In this document: positions 15,746 through 24,459 of the stretch, in pieces
Numbering within the stretch: the stretch's first letter is position 1
Layout of the letters: every line of letters begins with the position of its first letter
Source: Pseudomonas fluorescens
Lineage (GTDB): Bacteria > Pseudomonadota > Gammaproteobacteria > Pseudomonadales > Pseudomonadaceae
Assembly (NCBI RefSeq): GCF_002837185.1
Contig: NZ_KZ478015.1
Coordinates: 1 to 60,510 of the forward strand
Length of the DNA: 60,510 nt
Direction of reading: 5' to 3'
Position numbers and translations under genes: made by a program
The notes under the pieces: generated by a model
Seen by the model: the letters and a program-made list of their open reading frames with translations, nothing else
Databases searched by the model: none
What the model was told of the DNA's origin: nothing

Positions 15746-17590
15746 ATGAGTGTTATCCCCATGCACATCCTGCGTAACCAAATGATCCCGATGCGTGACG
15801 GCATCCACCTGGCCACCGACATCTACTTGCCGGCGGCAGGCGGTGGACCGTTTCCGGTGGTGATCGAGCGCACGCCTTACGACAAGAGCAAACCCTCGCG
15901 CTCGGAAAAACAGCTCGACGGCCACCACCTCTCCCGCGAGCAAATGGCCGCACGGTTTACCGAGCAAGGCTTTGTCGCGATCTTCCAGGACTGCCGTGGC
16001 CGCTACGCCTCCGAAGGTAGGTTCATCAAGTACACCGCCGAGGGCGAAGACGGTTTCGACACCCTGGCCTGGATCGTCCAACAGCCCTGGTGCAACGGCA
16101 AGGTCGGCAGCATGGGCCTGTCCTACGCGGCCCACACGCAACTGGCGATGGCCTGCCTGCACCCACCGGGCCTGAGCAGCATGGTGCTGGACAGCGGCGG
16201 CTTCGCCAACGCCTACCAGTGCGGGATTCGCCAGGGCGGCGCCTTCGAGCTCAAACAGGCGACGTGGGCCTATCGCCAGGCCAAGGAAAGCCCGGCAGCC
16301 CTGGACGACCCGCTGATTCGCGAAGCGTTGGAGCAGGAGGATATTCATCAATGGTTCACACGTATGCCGTGGCAACCCGGGCAATCGCCCCTGCGCCATG
16401 TGCCGGAATATGAAGCCTACGTGCTGGAGCAGTGGGCCCAGGGCACCTTCAGCGAATATTGGCGACAGTCGGGAATTTACGCCGAAGGCCACTACGCGCA
16501 ACTGCCCGATATCCCCGTGCTGTTCATGTCCAGCTGGTACGACGCCTACGTCAGCTCGACCCTGGCCAACTACCGCGCCTTCACACACAACCGTACGGCC
16601 CGCCAACGCCTGGTGATGGGCCCGTGGCTGCATGGCGACCGCAATATCAGCCACAGCGGCGATGTGGAATTCGGCCCGCAAGCTGCCTTTGACGGGCAGA
16701 TCGATCAGGACTGGCTCAGTTGCCGCCTGGCCTGGTTCGAGCAATCGCTGAAGCCTTCGCCCCGCATCGCAACGGCCTGCGTGCAGGTGTTTGTGATGGG
16801 CGGCGGCAGCGGCCATCGCGACGAAAACGGGCGCCTGCACCATGGGGGCCGCTGGCTGCACACCACGCAATGGCCACTGCCCGGCAGCCAGACATTGACT
16901 CTCTACCTGAATGCACACAGGCAGTTGAGCCGCAAGGCACCTGTCGAGGCTGACGCCCACTTGAGTTACCGTGCCGACCCGGCCCATCCGGTCCCGACCA
17001 TCGGCGGCGCGCTGACCTCCGGCGCCCCTGTGTTTGCCGGCGGTGCCTTCGACCAACGGGAGCGTCCCGACTTTTTCGGCACCCTGGGGGATAACCGTCC
17101 CCTGGCCCAGCGTGATGACGTGCTGGTGTTCCAGACCGATCCCCTCGACGACGACCTGATCGTCGCCGGTGACGTGCAGATCGAACTGTGGATCGACAGC
17201 GACACGCCCGACACTGATTTCACCGCCAAGCTGGTGGACGTGTATCCGCCCAGTGCCGACTACCCCGAGGGCTTTGCGATGAACATCACCGACGGCATCC
17301 GCCGCTGCCGTTATCGCGACTCATGGGAACAGCCGACGGCCCTGACGCCGGGTGAGCGAGTAAAGGTGCTGATCGAGCCGTTCGCCACCTGCAACCTATT
17401 CAAGCGCGGCCATCGGTTGCGCCTGGATATCGCCAGCAGCAACTTTCCGCGTTTTGACGTCAACCCCAACAGCGGCGAGCCTTCTGGCCAGGCCAGCCAC
17501 CCTCGGATTGCCCACAATAGTGTGCATCTGAGCCACGCCGCCGCCTCCTGCCTCCGGCTTACCGTGGTGCCCAACACCGCGCTGTCCTGA
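15746..17590 (+). CDS. CocE/NonD family hydrolase (X-Pro dipeptidyl-peptidase-like)
   Basis: Serine hydrolase of 614 aa. The N-terminal alpha/beta-hydrolase domain has MRDGIHLATDIYLP, QDCRGRYASEG, and the nucleophile motif GSMGLSYAA with S126. It is followed by the C-terminal jelly-roll (residues 380-590), including SDTPDTDFTAKLVDVYP and GHRLRLDIASSNFPRFD. Family members cleave esters (cocaine esterase), acyl amides or X-Pro dipeptides. No signal peptide is visible, so it acts in the cytoplasm on imported material. It lies 4 bp after the carrier gene. The substrate is unknown; a peptide or an ester of a plant compound are the two likely classes. Confidence 0.92.
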   Translation: MSVIPMHILRNQMIPMRDGIHLATDIYLPAAGGGPFPVVIERTPYDKSKPSRSEKQLDGHHLSREQMAARFTEQGFVAIFQDCRGRYASEGRFIKYTAEGEDGFDTLAWIVQQPWCNGKVGSMGLSYAAHTQLAMACLHPPGLSSMVLDSGGFANAYQCGIRQGGAFELKQATWAYRQAKESPAALDDPLIREALEQEDIHQWFTRMPWQPGQSPLRHVPEYEAYVLEQWAQGTFSEYWRQSGIYAEGHYAQLPDIPVLFMSSWYDAYVSSTLANYRAFTHNRTARQRLVMGPWLHGDRNISHSGDVEFGPQAAFDGQIDQDWLSCRLAWFEQSLKPSPRIATACVQVFVMGGGSGHRDENGRLHHGGRWLHTTQWPLPGSQTLTLYLNAHRQLSRKAPVEADAHLSYRADPAHPVPTIGGALTSGAPVFAGGAFDQRERPDFFGTLGDNRPLAQRDDVLVFQTDPLDDDLIVAGDVQIELWIDSDTPDTDFTAKLVDVYPPSADYPEGFAMNITDGIRRCRYRDSWEQPTALTPGERVKVLIEPFATCNLFKRGHRLRLDIASSNFPRFDVNPNSGEPSGQASHPRIAHNSVHLSHAAASCLRLTVVPNTALS

Positions 17591-17756
17591 GCCCACTGAG
17601 TCGCCATTGCCCAAGGGTGATGGCGACCCCACGTCACCGAGCAAGAAAAGCACTTCAGAATTTTCCCTTGCCGCCGATACAGCCCTACACATCTTGGCTG
17701 GCTCAAACAACAACACACCGTCCAGCAGACAGACATCACTCTTCAAGGAGCTTTCG

Positions 17757-19676
17757 ATGAACAGCTGGTTCGGTAACATCAGCGTCAATCTCAAACTCGG
17801 CCTGGGCTTCGGCCTGGTGCTCGTTCTCACCTCGATCCTGGCACTCACCGGCTGGACCAGCCTGGGCGGCTTGATCGACCGCAGCAACTGGATGAGCGAC
17901 ATCACCCAGCTCAATGCGTCGTTGACCAAACTGCGCATCGTGCGCCTGCAATACATGCTGGCCAACGGCGATGAAGCCGTGGCGCAGAACGTGCAGACCA
18001 GTCTCGACGCCTTCGCTGCCCAGCAACAAAAACTGCTGGACAGTTTCAAGAGCCCGGAAAACCTCAAGCTGCTCAATGAGCAGAAAGCGGTCATCACGGC
18101 CTATCAGCAGTCCCTGAACAAAATGCGCGAGGCCTACCGCAACGGCAACGCTGCGCGCGAGGTCATGGGCGACAAGGCCGACATCGCCAACGCGCAGATC
18201 AACGCACTGGACGCCAGCGTGCAGCAGATGCCCGACAGCCCGGAGCGTTTCGCACAGTTCCAGGCCGTGACCAATGCCAAGGAAGAGTTCCTGCTGGCGC
18301 GTTACGACGTCCGTGGTTACACCAACAACGTCAACGCAGAAAACGAAGCCCGTGCCGCCGCACAAATCGAGAAAGCCATCGCCGGCTTGAAAAGCCTCAC
18401 TGCCGTCTTCGGCAGCAGCCAACAGACCGCGCTGGGCTCGCTGGAAACCGCACTGGGTGCCTATCGCAGCGCTGTACAAAGCTATAAAGCCGCCAACGCC
18501 AACATCGTGACCGCCCGCGCCGAAATGACCACCCAAGGCGCCGACATCGTCACCATCAGCGACAAGCTCTACGACATCCAGCTGGAACGCCGCGACGCCG
18601 AAAGCGCCCAGGCCCGCAGCCTGCAATTGATCAGCACGTTGCTGGCCCTGCTGGTGGGCATCATCGCGGCCCTGGTCATCACCCGCCAGATCACCCGCCC
18701 GCTGCAAGACACCCTGGCTGTCGTCGAGCGCATTGCCTCCGGCGACCTCAGCCACAATATCCAGGTTACCCGCCGTGATGAACTGGGCGTGCTGCAACAA
18801 GGCATCCAGCGCATGGGCACCACCTTGCGTGAACTGATCAGCGGGATTCGTGACGGCGTGACCCAGATCGCCAGCGCTGCCGAGGAGCTGTCAGCCGTTA
18901 CCGAGCAGACCAGCGCCGGGGTCAACAGCCAGAAGATCGAGACCGACCAGGTCGCCACGGCGATGCACGAAATGACCGCCACCGTGCAGGAAGTGGCGCG
19001 TAACGCCGAACAGGCTTCCCTTGCAGCAGCCGAGGCCGATGGGCAAGCCCGCGCGGGCGACAAGGTGGTGGCAGAAGCCATCGCTCAGATCGAGCGCCTG
19101 GCCGCCGAAGTGGCACGCTCCACTGACGCCATGGCTCACTTGCAGCAAGAGAGCAACAAGATCGGCAGCGTAATGGACGTGATCAAGGCCGTCGCCGAGC
19201 AAACCAACCTGCTGGCCCTTAACGCGGCGATTGAAGCGGCACGGGCCGGTGAAGCCGGTCGCGGGTTTGCCGTGGTGGCCGACGAAGTGCGCGGGCTGGC
19301 CCAGCGTACGCAAAAATCCACCGAGGAAATCGAAGGCCTGGTTGCCGGTTTGCAGAACGGCACCCAGCAAGTGGCCAACGTGATGAACAATAGCCGCAGC
19401 CTCACCGACAGCAGCGTGGACCTCACGCGCAAGGCCGGTGTGTCGCTGGAAAACATCACCCGAACGGTGTCGAACATCCAGTCGATGAACCAGCAGATTG
19501 CAGCGGCCGCCGAACAGCAGAGCGCCGTGGCCGAAGAGATCAGCCGCAGCATCGTGAATGTGCGTGATGTGTCCGAGCAGACCGCTACGGCCAGTGATGA
19601 GACGGCCAAGTCGAGCGTAGAGCTGGCGCGGCTGGGTAGCCAGTTGCAACAGATGGTCAGCCATTTCCGGGTGTAA
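17757..19676 (+). CDS. Methyl-accepting chemotaxis protein with HBM ligand domain, McpS-like
   Basis: Chemoreceptor of 639 aa, the same length as P. putida McpS, with the near-identical N-terminus MNSWF.NISVNLKLGLGFG. Domains: TM1 (about 11-31), an all-helical periplasmic HBM (helical bimodular) domain (32-280), TM2 (about 285-305), HAMP (305-358), then the coiled signalling domain with the hairpin tip EQTNLLALNAAIEAARAGEAGRGFAVVADEVRGL (shortened here by description; the run lies near residues 480-515). McpS binds TCA-cycle intermediates, so organic-acid taxis is likely. I set the ATG at 17757 behind AAGGAG; the frame extends to 17607 without family similarity. It lies about 165 bp downstream of the hydrolase gene. 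Confidence 0.93.
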   Translation: MNSWFGNISVNLKLGLGFGLVLVLTSILALTGWTSLGGLIDRSNWMSDITQLNASLTKLRIVRLQYMLANGDEAVAQNVQTSLDAFAAQQQKLLDSFKSPENLKLLNEQKAVITAYQQSLNKMREAYRNGNAAREVMGDKADIANAQINALDASVQQMPDSPERFAQFQAVTNAKEEFLLARYDVRGYTNNVNAENEARAAAQIEKAIAGLKSLTAVFGSSQQTALGSLETALGAYRSAVQSYKAANANIVTARAEMTTQGADIVTISDKLYDIQLERRDAESAQARSLQLISTLLALLVGIIAALVITRQITRPLQDTLAVVERIASGDLSHNIQVTRRDELGVLQQGIQRMGTTLRELISGIRDGVTQIASAAEELSAVTEQTSAGVNSQKIETDQVATAMHEMTATVQEVARNAEQASLAAAEADGQARAGDKVVAEAIAQIERLAAEVARSTDAMAHLQQESNKIGSVMDVIKAVAEQTNLLALNAAIEAARAGEAGRGFAVVADEVRGLAQRTQKSTEEIEGLVAGLQNGTQQVANVMNNSRSLTDSSVDLTRKAGVSLENITRTVSNIQSMNQQIAAAAEQQSAVAEEISRSIVNVRDVSEQTATASDETAKSSVELARLGSQLQQMVSHFRV

Positions 19677-19700
19677 ACAACAGAAAAGCTCGCCCCGGAC

Positions 19701-19727
19701 GCAGCCCCAGTCACTGACTGGGGCTGC
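19701..19727. terminator. Bidirectional hairpin between chemoreceptor and VOC genes
   Basis: An 11-bp perfect stem (GCAGCCCCAGT with its complement) and a CACTG loop lies between the convergent chemoreceptor and VOC genes. No clear T-tract follows on either strand. Confidence 0.65.
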
Positions 19728-19734
19728 CATTCAT

Positions 19735-20103
19735 TCAATCCTCCCCTTCCTCGACAAACACCACCCGATTCCCAAACGGGTCCTTGATGCTCATCTCCCG
19801 CGAGCCCCAAGGCGTGTCCTCTACATCAGGCTTTGCGTAACGGTAGTCCTTGGCCTGCAATTGCTGCTGGTAAGCGTCTATTCCTTGGGCCTGTATCCGC
19901 ACCGCAGCGCCCGGCGACGCATCGCCATGATGCTCGGACAGATGCAACACGCACTCACCCAGCGACACCTGCAGGTACAACGGAAAATTGGCCTCGAAGC
20001 GATGCTGCCAATCGACCTTGAACCCCAGGAAGCCGATATAGAATTCCAGCGCCTTGGCCTCGTCGAACATCCGCAGAATGGGGGTGACTTTTCCTAAGTG
20101 CAT
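19735..20103 (-). CDS. VOC (glyoxalase/bleomycin-resistance) superfamily protein
   Basis: A 122-aa protein of the vicinal-oxygen-chelate fold. It has the two paired beta-alpha-beta modules with KVTPILRMFD..KALEFYIGFLGF and KDPFGNRVVFVEE, the latter being the usual C-terminal signature; conserved metal-ligand positions (H2 and E116 region) appear kept. Members include glyoxalases, dioxygenases and drug-binding proteins. The reaction is not deducible. The ATG at 20103 is 29 bp past the D-aminoacylase stop, so it probably belongs to the gntP-rpiR-deacylase operon. Confidence 0.85.
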   Translation of the reverse strand: MHLGKVTPILRMFDEAKALEFYIGFLGFKVDWQHRFEANFPLYLQVSLGECVLHLSEHHGDASPGAAVRIQAQGIDAYQQQLQAKDYRYAKPDVEDTPWGSREMSIKDPFGNRVVFVEEGED

Positions 20104-20132
20104 CGCAATCGCTCCATGTTCGAAAGCAGCCA

Positions 20133-21596
20133 CTATAGTGGTGAAAAGCCTCGACGCAAATCCCCGTTACGCGCCAGGAACCGGCCCGCTCGTTGGCCGT
20201 TCGCCTGCCCTGCGCTGTAGCTCAACACCCCGTTGACCCACACCCCCTCTATCCCTTCGGCTGCACGCTGCGGCGTCTTGAAATCCGCCATATCGCGCAC
20301 CCGCAACGGGTCGAACAACACCAGGTCGGCCCAGTGCCCTTCACGGATTTCGCCGCGCTCTGCCAGGCCGAAGCGTGCCGCAGAGAGCCCGGTCATTTTG
20401 TGCACTGCGGTGTGCAGCGGGAACAGTCCGACATCGCGACTGAAATGTCCCAGCACCCGCGGGAACGCGCCCCACAATCGGGGATGGGGAAACGGGTCTT
20501 CCGGCAACCCGTCGGAACCCACCATTGACAGCGGATGCGCAAGGATACGGCGCACATCCGCCTCATCCATTCCGTAATACACCGCACCGGCTGGTTGCAG
20601 GCGGCGAGCGGCGTCCATCAGCGCAATGCCCCACTCGGCGGCAATGTCCTGCAAGTCACGTCCACCCATTTCAGGATGGGGTGTGGACCAGGTGATGGTG
20701 ATGCGGAACGCGTCAGTGACCTGCTTGAGGTCCAGCGTCGACGAACTGGCGGCATAGGGATAACAATCACAGCCCACCGGATGGGTTTTCGCCGCGGCCT
20801 CAAGCGACGCCAACAATTGCGGGCTGCGTCCCCAGTTCCCCGCACCGGCGCACTTGAGGTGAGAAATAATCACGGGCGCCCTGGCACGTCGGCCGATCAG
20901 AAACGCTTCGTCCATCGCGTCCAATACCGGCTCGAACTCACTGCGCAAATGCGTGGTGTACACCGCGCCATAAGCCGTCAGCTCTTCGCTCAGTTGCAGC
21001 ACCTCATCGGTCTCTGCATTGACTGCGCTGGCGTAGGCAAGGCCAGTGGATAAACCCAGGGCACCGGCGTCGAGACTCTCCTGCAACTGCATGCGCATGG
21101 CCGCGATTTCATGCGCTGTGGCCGTGCGGTGCAGGTCGTCCATATGATTACTGCGCAGTGCCGTGTGGCCGATCAGTGCGGCGACATTGACTGCGGGGTG
21201 GGCGCGTTCAACCGCCGCGCGATAATCGATAAAGCGCGGGTAGGCAAAAGCCTCGGCATTGCCCAACAGGTTCATCGGATCGGGTGGATTGCCACGCAGG
21301 CTCACAGGTGAAGCGCTGATGCCACAGTTGCCGACAATCACCGTGGTCACGCCCTGGCTGAGCTTGGGCAGCATCTGCGGGTGGCGGATCACCACGGTGT
21401 CGTCGTGGGTGTGCACATCGACAAAGCCCGGCGCCAGTACATAGCCGGTGGCGTCAACTTCATGCACGGCCGTCGCCGCCGACAGGTCGCCGATCGTCTC
21501 GATACGCCCGTTGCGCAACCCCACGTCGGCGAGGTACCCAGGCGTGTCACTGCCATCAATGATCAGCGCCTGGCGAATCAGCGTGTCGTACGTCAT
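20133..21596 (-). CDS. N-acyl-D-amino-acid deacylase (D-aminoacylase)
   Basis: Amidohydrolase-superfamily enzyme of 487 aa that releases D-amino acids from N-acyl-D-amino acids. Seen in the sequence: HxH of strand 1 (H62, H64 in DVHTHDD), the metal-bridging cysteine C91 in IVGNCGIS, HLRSEFE, ISHLKCAG and the VGSDGLP motif with the catalytic aspartate; these match the A. faecalis enzyme set. The frame runs open to 21848, but the ATG at 21596 lies one base past the stop of the RpiR gene and is clearly the start. It is the third gene of the gntP-rpiR-deacylase operon. Whether it takes acylated D-amino acids from peptidoglycan, siderophores or lipopeptides is not known. Confidence 0.93.
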   Translation of the reverse strand: MTYDTLIRQALIIDGSDTPGYLADVGLRNGRIETIGDLSAATAVHEVDATGYVLAPGFVDVHTHDDTVVIRHPQMLPKLSQGVTTVIVGNCGISASPVSLRGNPPDPMNLLGNAEAFAYPRFIDYRAAVERAHPAVNVAALIGHTALRSNHMDDLHRTATAHEIAAMRMQLQESLDAGALGLSTGLAYASAVNAETDEVLQLSEELTAYGAVYTTHLRSEFEPVLDAMDEAFLIGRRARAPVIISHLKCAGAGNWGRSPQLLASLEAAAKTHPVGCDCYPYAASSSTLDLKQVTDAFRITITWSTPHPEMGGRDLQDIAAEWGIALMDAARRLQPAGAVYYGMDEADVRRILAHPLSMVGSDGLPEDPFPHPRLWGAFPRVLGHFSRDVGLFPLHTAVHKMTGLSAARFGLAERGEIREGHWADLVLFDPLRVRDMADFKTPQRAAEGIEGVWVNGVLSYSAGQANGQRAGRFLARNGDLRRGFSPL

Positions 21597-21597
21597 T

Positions 21598-22458
21598 TCA
21601 GTCTCCAAGCGGCAGGCTGTCAGGGCCGCCGCGATAATCGTCCAGGGCGAGTTTGATCCGGCGCAGGCGTTCCTGGTTGGCGTCGGGCATGGCCAGCGCC
21701 AGCTCGGTGGCCAGCAGGTCGATGGCCAGCAGCATGCCGTAGCGCGCAGCCGTAGGCTTGTAGATAAAATGGGTTTCAGCCGGTTGCAGCGGCAGCAGCA
21801 CGTCCGCCAGCCCGGCCAGCGGCGAATCGGCCAGGGTGATGGCGACAACGCGCGCGTCGTAGTTGCGCGCCAGTGTCACCACATCCAACAGTTCGGGGGT
21901 AAGTCCGCTCAGCGAGCAGACGATCAGCGCCTGTTCCGGTCCCAGGGTCGCGGCCGTCACTCGCATCATCACCGGGTCGTGGCAGGCCGCAATCGGATAG
22001 CCCAGGCGCACCAGCCGCACCTGCAATTCATCGCTGCACAGGCTTGACGGGCCGCCCATGCCGAACGCGTGGATCATCCGCGCCTTGCCCAGCAGGCTCA
22101 CCGCATCGACAAAGCTGTGCTGATTGAAGCCAGCCAGGTGCTGGCGCAACGTCGCTTCGATATCACCGAGAATCTGCCGATGAAACGCCGACTGTTCCGG
22201 CAGCCCGGCCGGGTCCAGGAAGCGGCTGCCAACCCCGCTGGCCTGGGCCAACTGCAGCCGCAGGTCACGCAAATCGCGACAACCGACACTGCGGGCAAAG
22301 CGCGACAAGGTGGCGGTACTGACCTCGGCCCGTTGCGACAGTTCTTCCAGGCTGGCCGACGCGGCAAAGCCCACGTCGTCGAGCATCAGCCTGGCGATAC
22401 GCCCTTCGCCGGCGCTGAAGGAATCCTGGCGGGCGCGGATCTGGTAGAGGATGTCCAT
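21598..22458 (-). CDS. MurR/RpiR family transcriptional regulator
   Basis: Regulator of 286 aa with an N-terminal RpiR-type helix-turn-helix (residues 1-75: SAGEGRIARLML, SLEELSQRAEVSTATLSRFAR) and a C-terminal SIS domain (about 120-260: MIHAFGMGGPSSLCSDELQ, ALIVCSLSGLTPEL). Other RpiR proteins bind a phosphosugar in this SIS domain, but here it sits between a GntP transporter and a D-aminoacylase, so the effector may be an acyl-D-amino acid or D-amino acid. It is separated from gntP by 12 bp and from the deacylase by 1 bp, so it is probably autoregulated with them. Confidence 0.94.
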   Translation of the reverse strand: MDILYQIRARQDSFSAGEGRIARLMLDDVGFAASASLEELSQRAEVSTATLSRFARSVGCRDLRDLRLQLAQASGVGSRFLDPAGLPEQSAFHRQILGDIEATLRQHLAGFNQHSFVDAVSLLGKARMIHAFGMGGPSSLCSDELQVRLVRLGYPIAACHDPVMMRVTAATLGPEQALIVCSLSGLTPELLDVVTLARNYDARVVAITLADSPLAGLADVLLPLQPAETHFIYKPTAARYGMLLAIDLLATELALAMPDANQERLRRIKLALDDYRGGPDSLPLGD

Positions 22459-22470
22459 GGCGGTTCCCGG

Positions 22471-23820
22471 TTACAAAAGGCAGGACAGACCGTAGGTCAG
22501 ACCGAAGGCCACCACCGAAATCAGGGTTTCCAGCACGGTCCAGGTCTTGAAGGTCTGGATCACCGTCATATTGAAGTATTCCTTGATCAGCCAGAAGCCG
22601 CCGTCGTTGACGTGGGAAAAGATCACCGAACCCGCACCGGTCGCCAATACCAGCAATTCAGGGTGTGGATAACCCATGCCCAGGGCGACCGGGGCCACAA
22701 CACCGGACGCCGTGGTCATCGCCACCGTGGCCGAGCCCGTGGCGATACGCATCAGCGCGGCGAACAACCAGCCCATCACCAGTGGCGACAGCTGGAACGC
22801 GTGGGCCAGGCCGAGGATTTCGTTTGTGACGCCGGCATCCACCAGGATGCGATTCAAGCCACCGCCCGCCCCCACCAGCAGCGTGATGCTTGCCGTGGGC
22901 GCCAGGCATTCATTGGTGAACTTGAGGATCGACTCACGGTTGAAGCCCTGGGCCAGGCCCAGCGTCCAGAAACTTACCAGGGTCGCCACCAGCAGCGCGA
23001 TCACCGAGTTGCCGATAAATAACAGGAACTGGTTGAAGCCGGTGCCAGGCGTGGAAATCACATTGGCCCAACCGCCAATCATCATCAGCACGACCGGCAA
23101 CAGGATGGTGCCCATGGTCAGCGCGAAGCTCGGCAAACGGGTACGCGGTTCGCGCTCGATAAACTGGCGTTCCAGCGGGTTTTCCGCCGGCAGGTGAATG
23201 TGCGGCACGATGAACCTGGCATAGACCGGGCCGGCGATGATCGCCGTAGGAATACCGATCAGGATCGCATACAGCACGGTCTGCCCGACCGAGGCGTTAT
23301 ACGCCAGCACCGCCATCATCGCCGCCGGGTGCGGCGGCACCAGCGCATGCACCACCGACAGGCCGGCGACCATCGGCAGGCCGACCATCAGGATCGACAC
23401 GCCCACGCGCCGCGCCACGGTAAAGGCGATCGGCACCAGCAAAACGAATCCCACCTCGAAAAACAGCGGCAGCCCCACCAGGAACGCGATGCAGACCATG
23501 GCCCAGTGGGCGTTGCGCTCGCCGAAACGGTTGATCAACGTACGTGCCACCTGCTCCGCGCCACCGGACTCGGCCATCATCTTGCCGAGCATGGTGCCCA
23601 GCGCCACGACCAGGGCGATATGCCCCAGGGTCTTGCCGACGCCCGCCTCGTAAGAGCCCATGATGGTGTCCGCCGGCATCCCGGCCATCAGCGCCAGGCC
23701 GATGGACACCAGAGTGATGACGATAAACGGATTGAGCCGGTAACGTGCAATCAGCACGATCAAAGCAATGATGGCGATGGCGGCGTATGCCAATAGCCCG
23801 AAGCCCGGTGATGCGGCCAT
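22471..23820 (-). CDS. GntP family permease (gluconate/D-serine:proton symporter type)
   Basis: Integral membrane symporter of 449 aa, about 12-14 transmembrane segments, matching the GntP family (ITLVSIGLALMAGMP, LGKMMAESGGAEQVARTL, VPPHPAAMMA, and the C-terminal VNDGGFWLIKEYFNM). The family imports gluconate, D-serine or related organic acids. The genetic context (D-aminoacylase, RpiR regulator) favours an N-acyl-D-amino acid or D-amino acid. The frame opens earlier at 23880, but MAASPGFGLLAYAAIA from 23820 is the family start. It heads the minus-strand operon and is divergent from the lprI-like gene. Confidence 0.93.
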   Translation of the reverse strand: MAASPGFGLLAYAAIAIIALIVLIARYRLNPFIVITLVSIGLALMAGMPADTIMGSYEAGVGKTLGHIALVVALGTMLGKMMAESGGAEQVARTLINRFGERNAHWAMVCIAFLVGLPLFFEVGFVLLVPIAFTVARRVGVSILMVGLPMVAGLSVVHALVPPHPAAMMAVLAYNASVGQTVLYAILIGIPTAIIAGPVYARFIVPHIHLPAENPLERQFIEREPRTRLPSFALTMGTILLPVVLMMIGGWANVISTPGTGFNQFLLFIGNSVIALLVATLVSFWTLGLAQGFNRESILKFTNECLAPTASITLLVGAGGGLNRILVDAGVTNEILGLAHAFQLSPLVMGWLFAALMRIATGSATVAMTTASGVVAPVALGMGYPHPELLVLATGAGSVIFSHVNDGGFWLIKEYFNMTVIQTFKTWTVLETLISVVAFGLTYGLSCLL

Positions 23821-23854
23821 GCGGTACTCCTCGGAAAGGGTCACGTCGAATAGG

Positions 23855-23904
23855 TTGTGAAACTCATAAATCATTACCAAGGTGAGTTTTCAATTTTTAT
23901 GAAA
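23855..23904. promoter_or_regulatory. Candidate RpiR operator upstream of gntP
   Basis: Two nested inverted repeats: TTGTGAAACTCA (23855-23866) against TGAGTTTTCAA (23883-23893), and TTTCA-N7-TGAAA (23888-23904). TTTCA/TGAAA palindromes suit RpiR-type regulators. They lie 35-84 bp upstream of the gntP start, so this is a plausible autoregulatory site. Confidence 0.5.
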
Positions 23905-24067
23905 GTAATTACCGCGCAGGGATAAGCGCTGTCGCAGTGGGATATGCCCGACGCGGCCGCATGAAAATTCAGGGGCTGTTCTTACATGACCTTCGGATAA
24001 GGGCTGGAAACTCAACGTGCGCGGTCGAGTCATACACTGCACACCCATCGATGCCAGGAACACACTG

Positions 24068-24448
24068 ATGATTCGCACGACACTCGCCGCCGGCGCCCTG
24101 CTTCTTGCCCTCTGCGGCACTGCTGCCGCCGCCGATAACCCGGCGCTGAATAAATGCATGGACAGCGCAGACACCACCGCCGACATGGTCGGCTGCAACG
24201 TCAAGGAGGCCAAGGTGCAGGATGCGCGGCTGAATAAGGCTTACAAGACCGCGCTGGCCGCCCAGGAGGGCAACCGCAAGCAGCAACTGCAGGATCTGCA
24301 ACGCCTGTGGATCAAATACCGCGACGCCAATTGCGCCTTTGCGGGCAGCGCCACCGGCGGCACCATTGATCAGGTCAACGGTTCCGGCTGTGTGCTGGAC
24401 ATGACCCAGACCCGTGCGCAGGAACTCGAAAACCTGGTCGGGCCATAG
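24068..24448 (+). CDS. LprI/DUF1311 family secreted protein
   Basis: A 126-aa protein with a clear Sec signal peptide (MIRTTLAAGALLLALCGTAAAA; cleavage after A21 or so). The mature part begins with a Cys (NKCMDSAD) and has CNVKEAKVQDARLNKAYK, KQQLQDLQRLWIKYRDANC, and a final C in GSGCVLDM; four conserved Cys are expected to pair. The family includes lysozyme inhibitor LprI, but most members are uncharacterised. I chose the ATG at 24068, the start of the signal peptide. It is divergent from gntP and not obviously related to it. Confidence 0.87.
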   Translation: MIRTTLAAGALLLALCGTAAAADNPALNKCMDSADTTADMVGCNVKEAKVQDARLNKAYKTALAAQEGNRKQQLQDLQRLWIKYRDANCAFAGSATGGTIDQVNGSGCVLDMTQTRAQELENLVGP

Positions 24449-24459
24449 GCTGCTGCAGG

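Noticed and set aside
15599..17056. 485-codon minus-strand frame antisense to the CocE-type hydrolase
   Set aside because: It is low-complexity and Ala/Gly/His/Gln-rich, with no recognisable domain; the hydrolase on the plus strand is clear.
17607..17756. N-terminal extension of the chemoreceptor
   Set aside because: It would add 50 residues before the first transmembrane helix, has no family similarity, and a good ribosome-binding site precedes the ATG at 17757.
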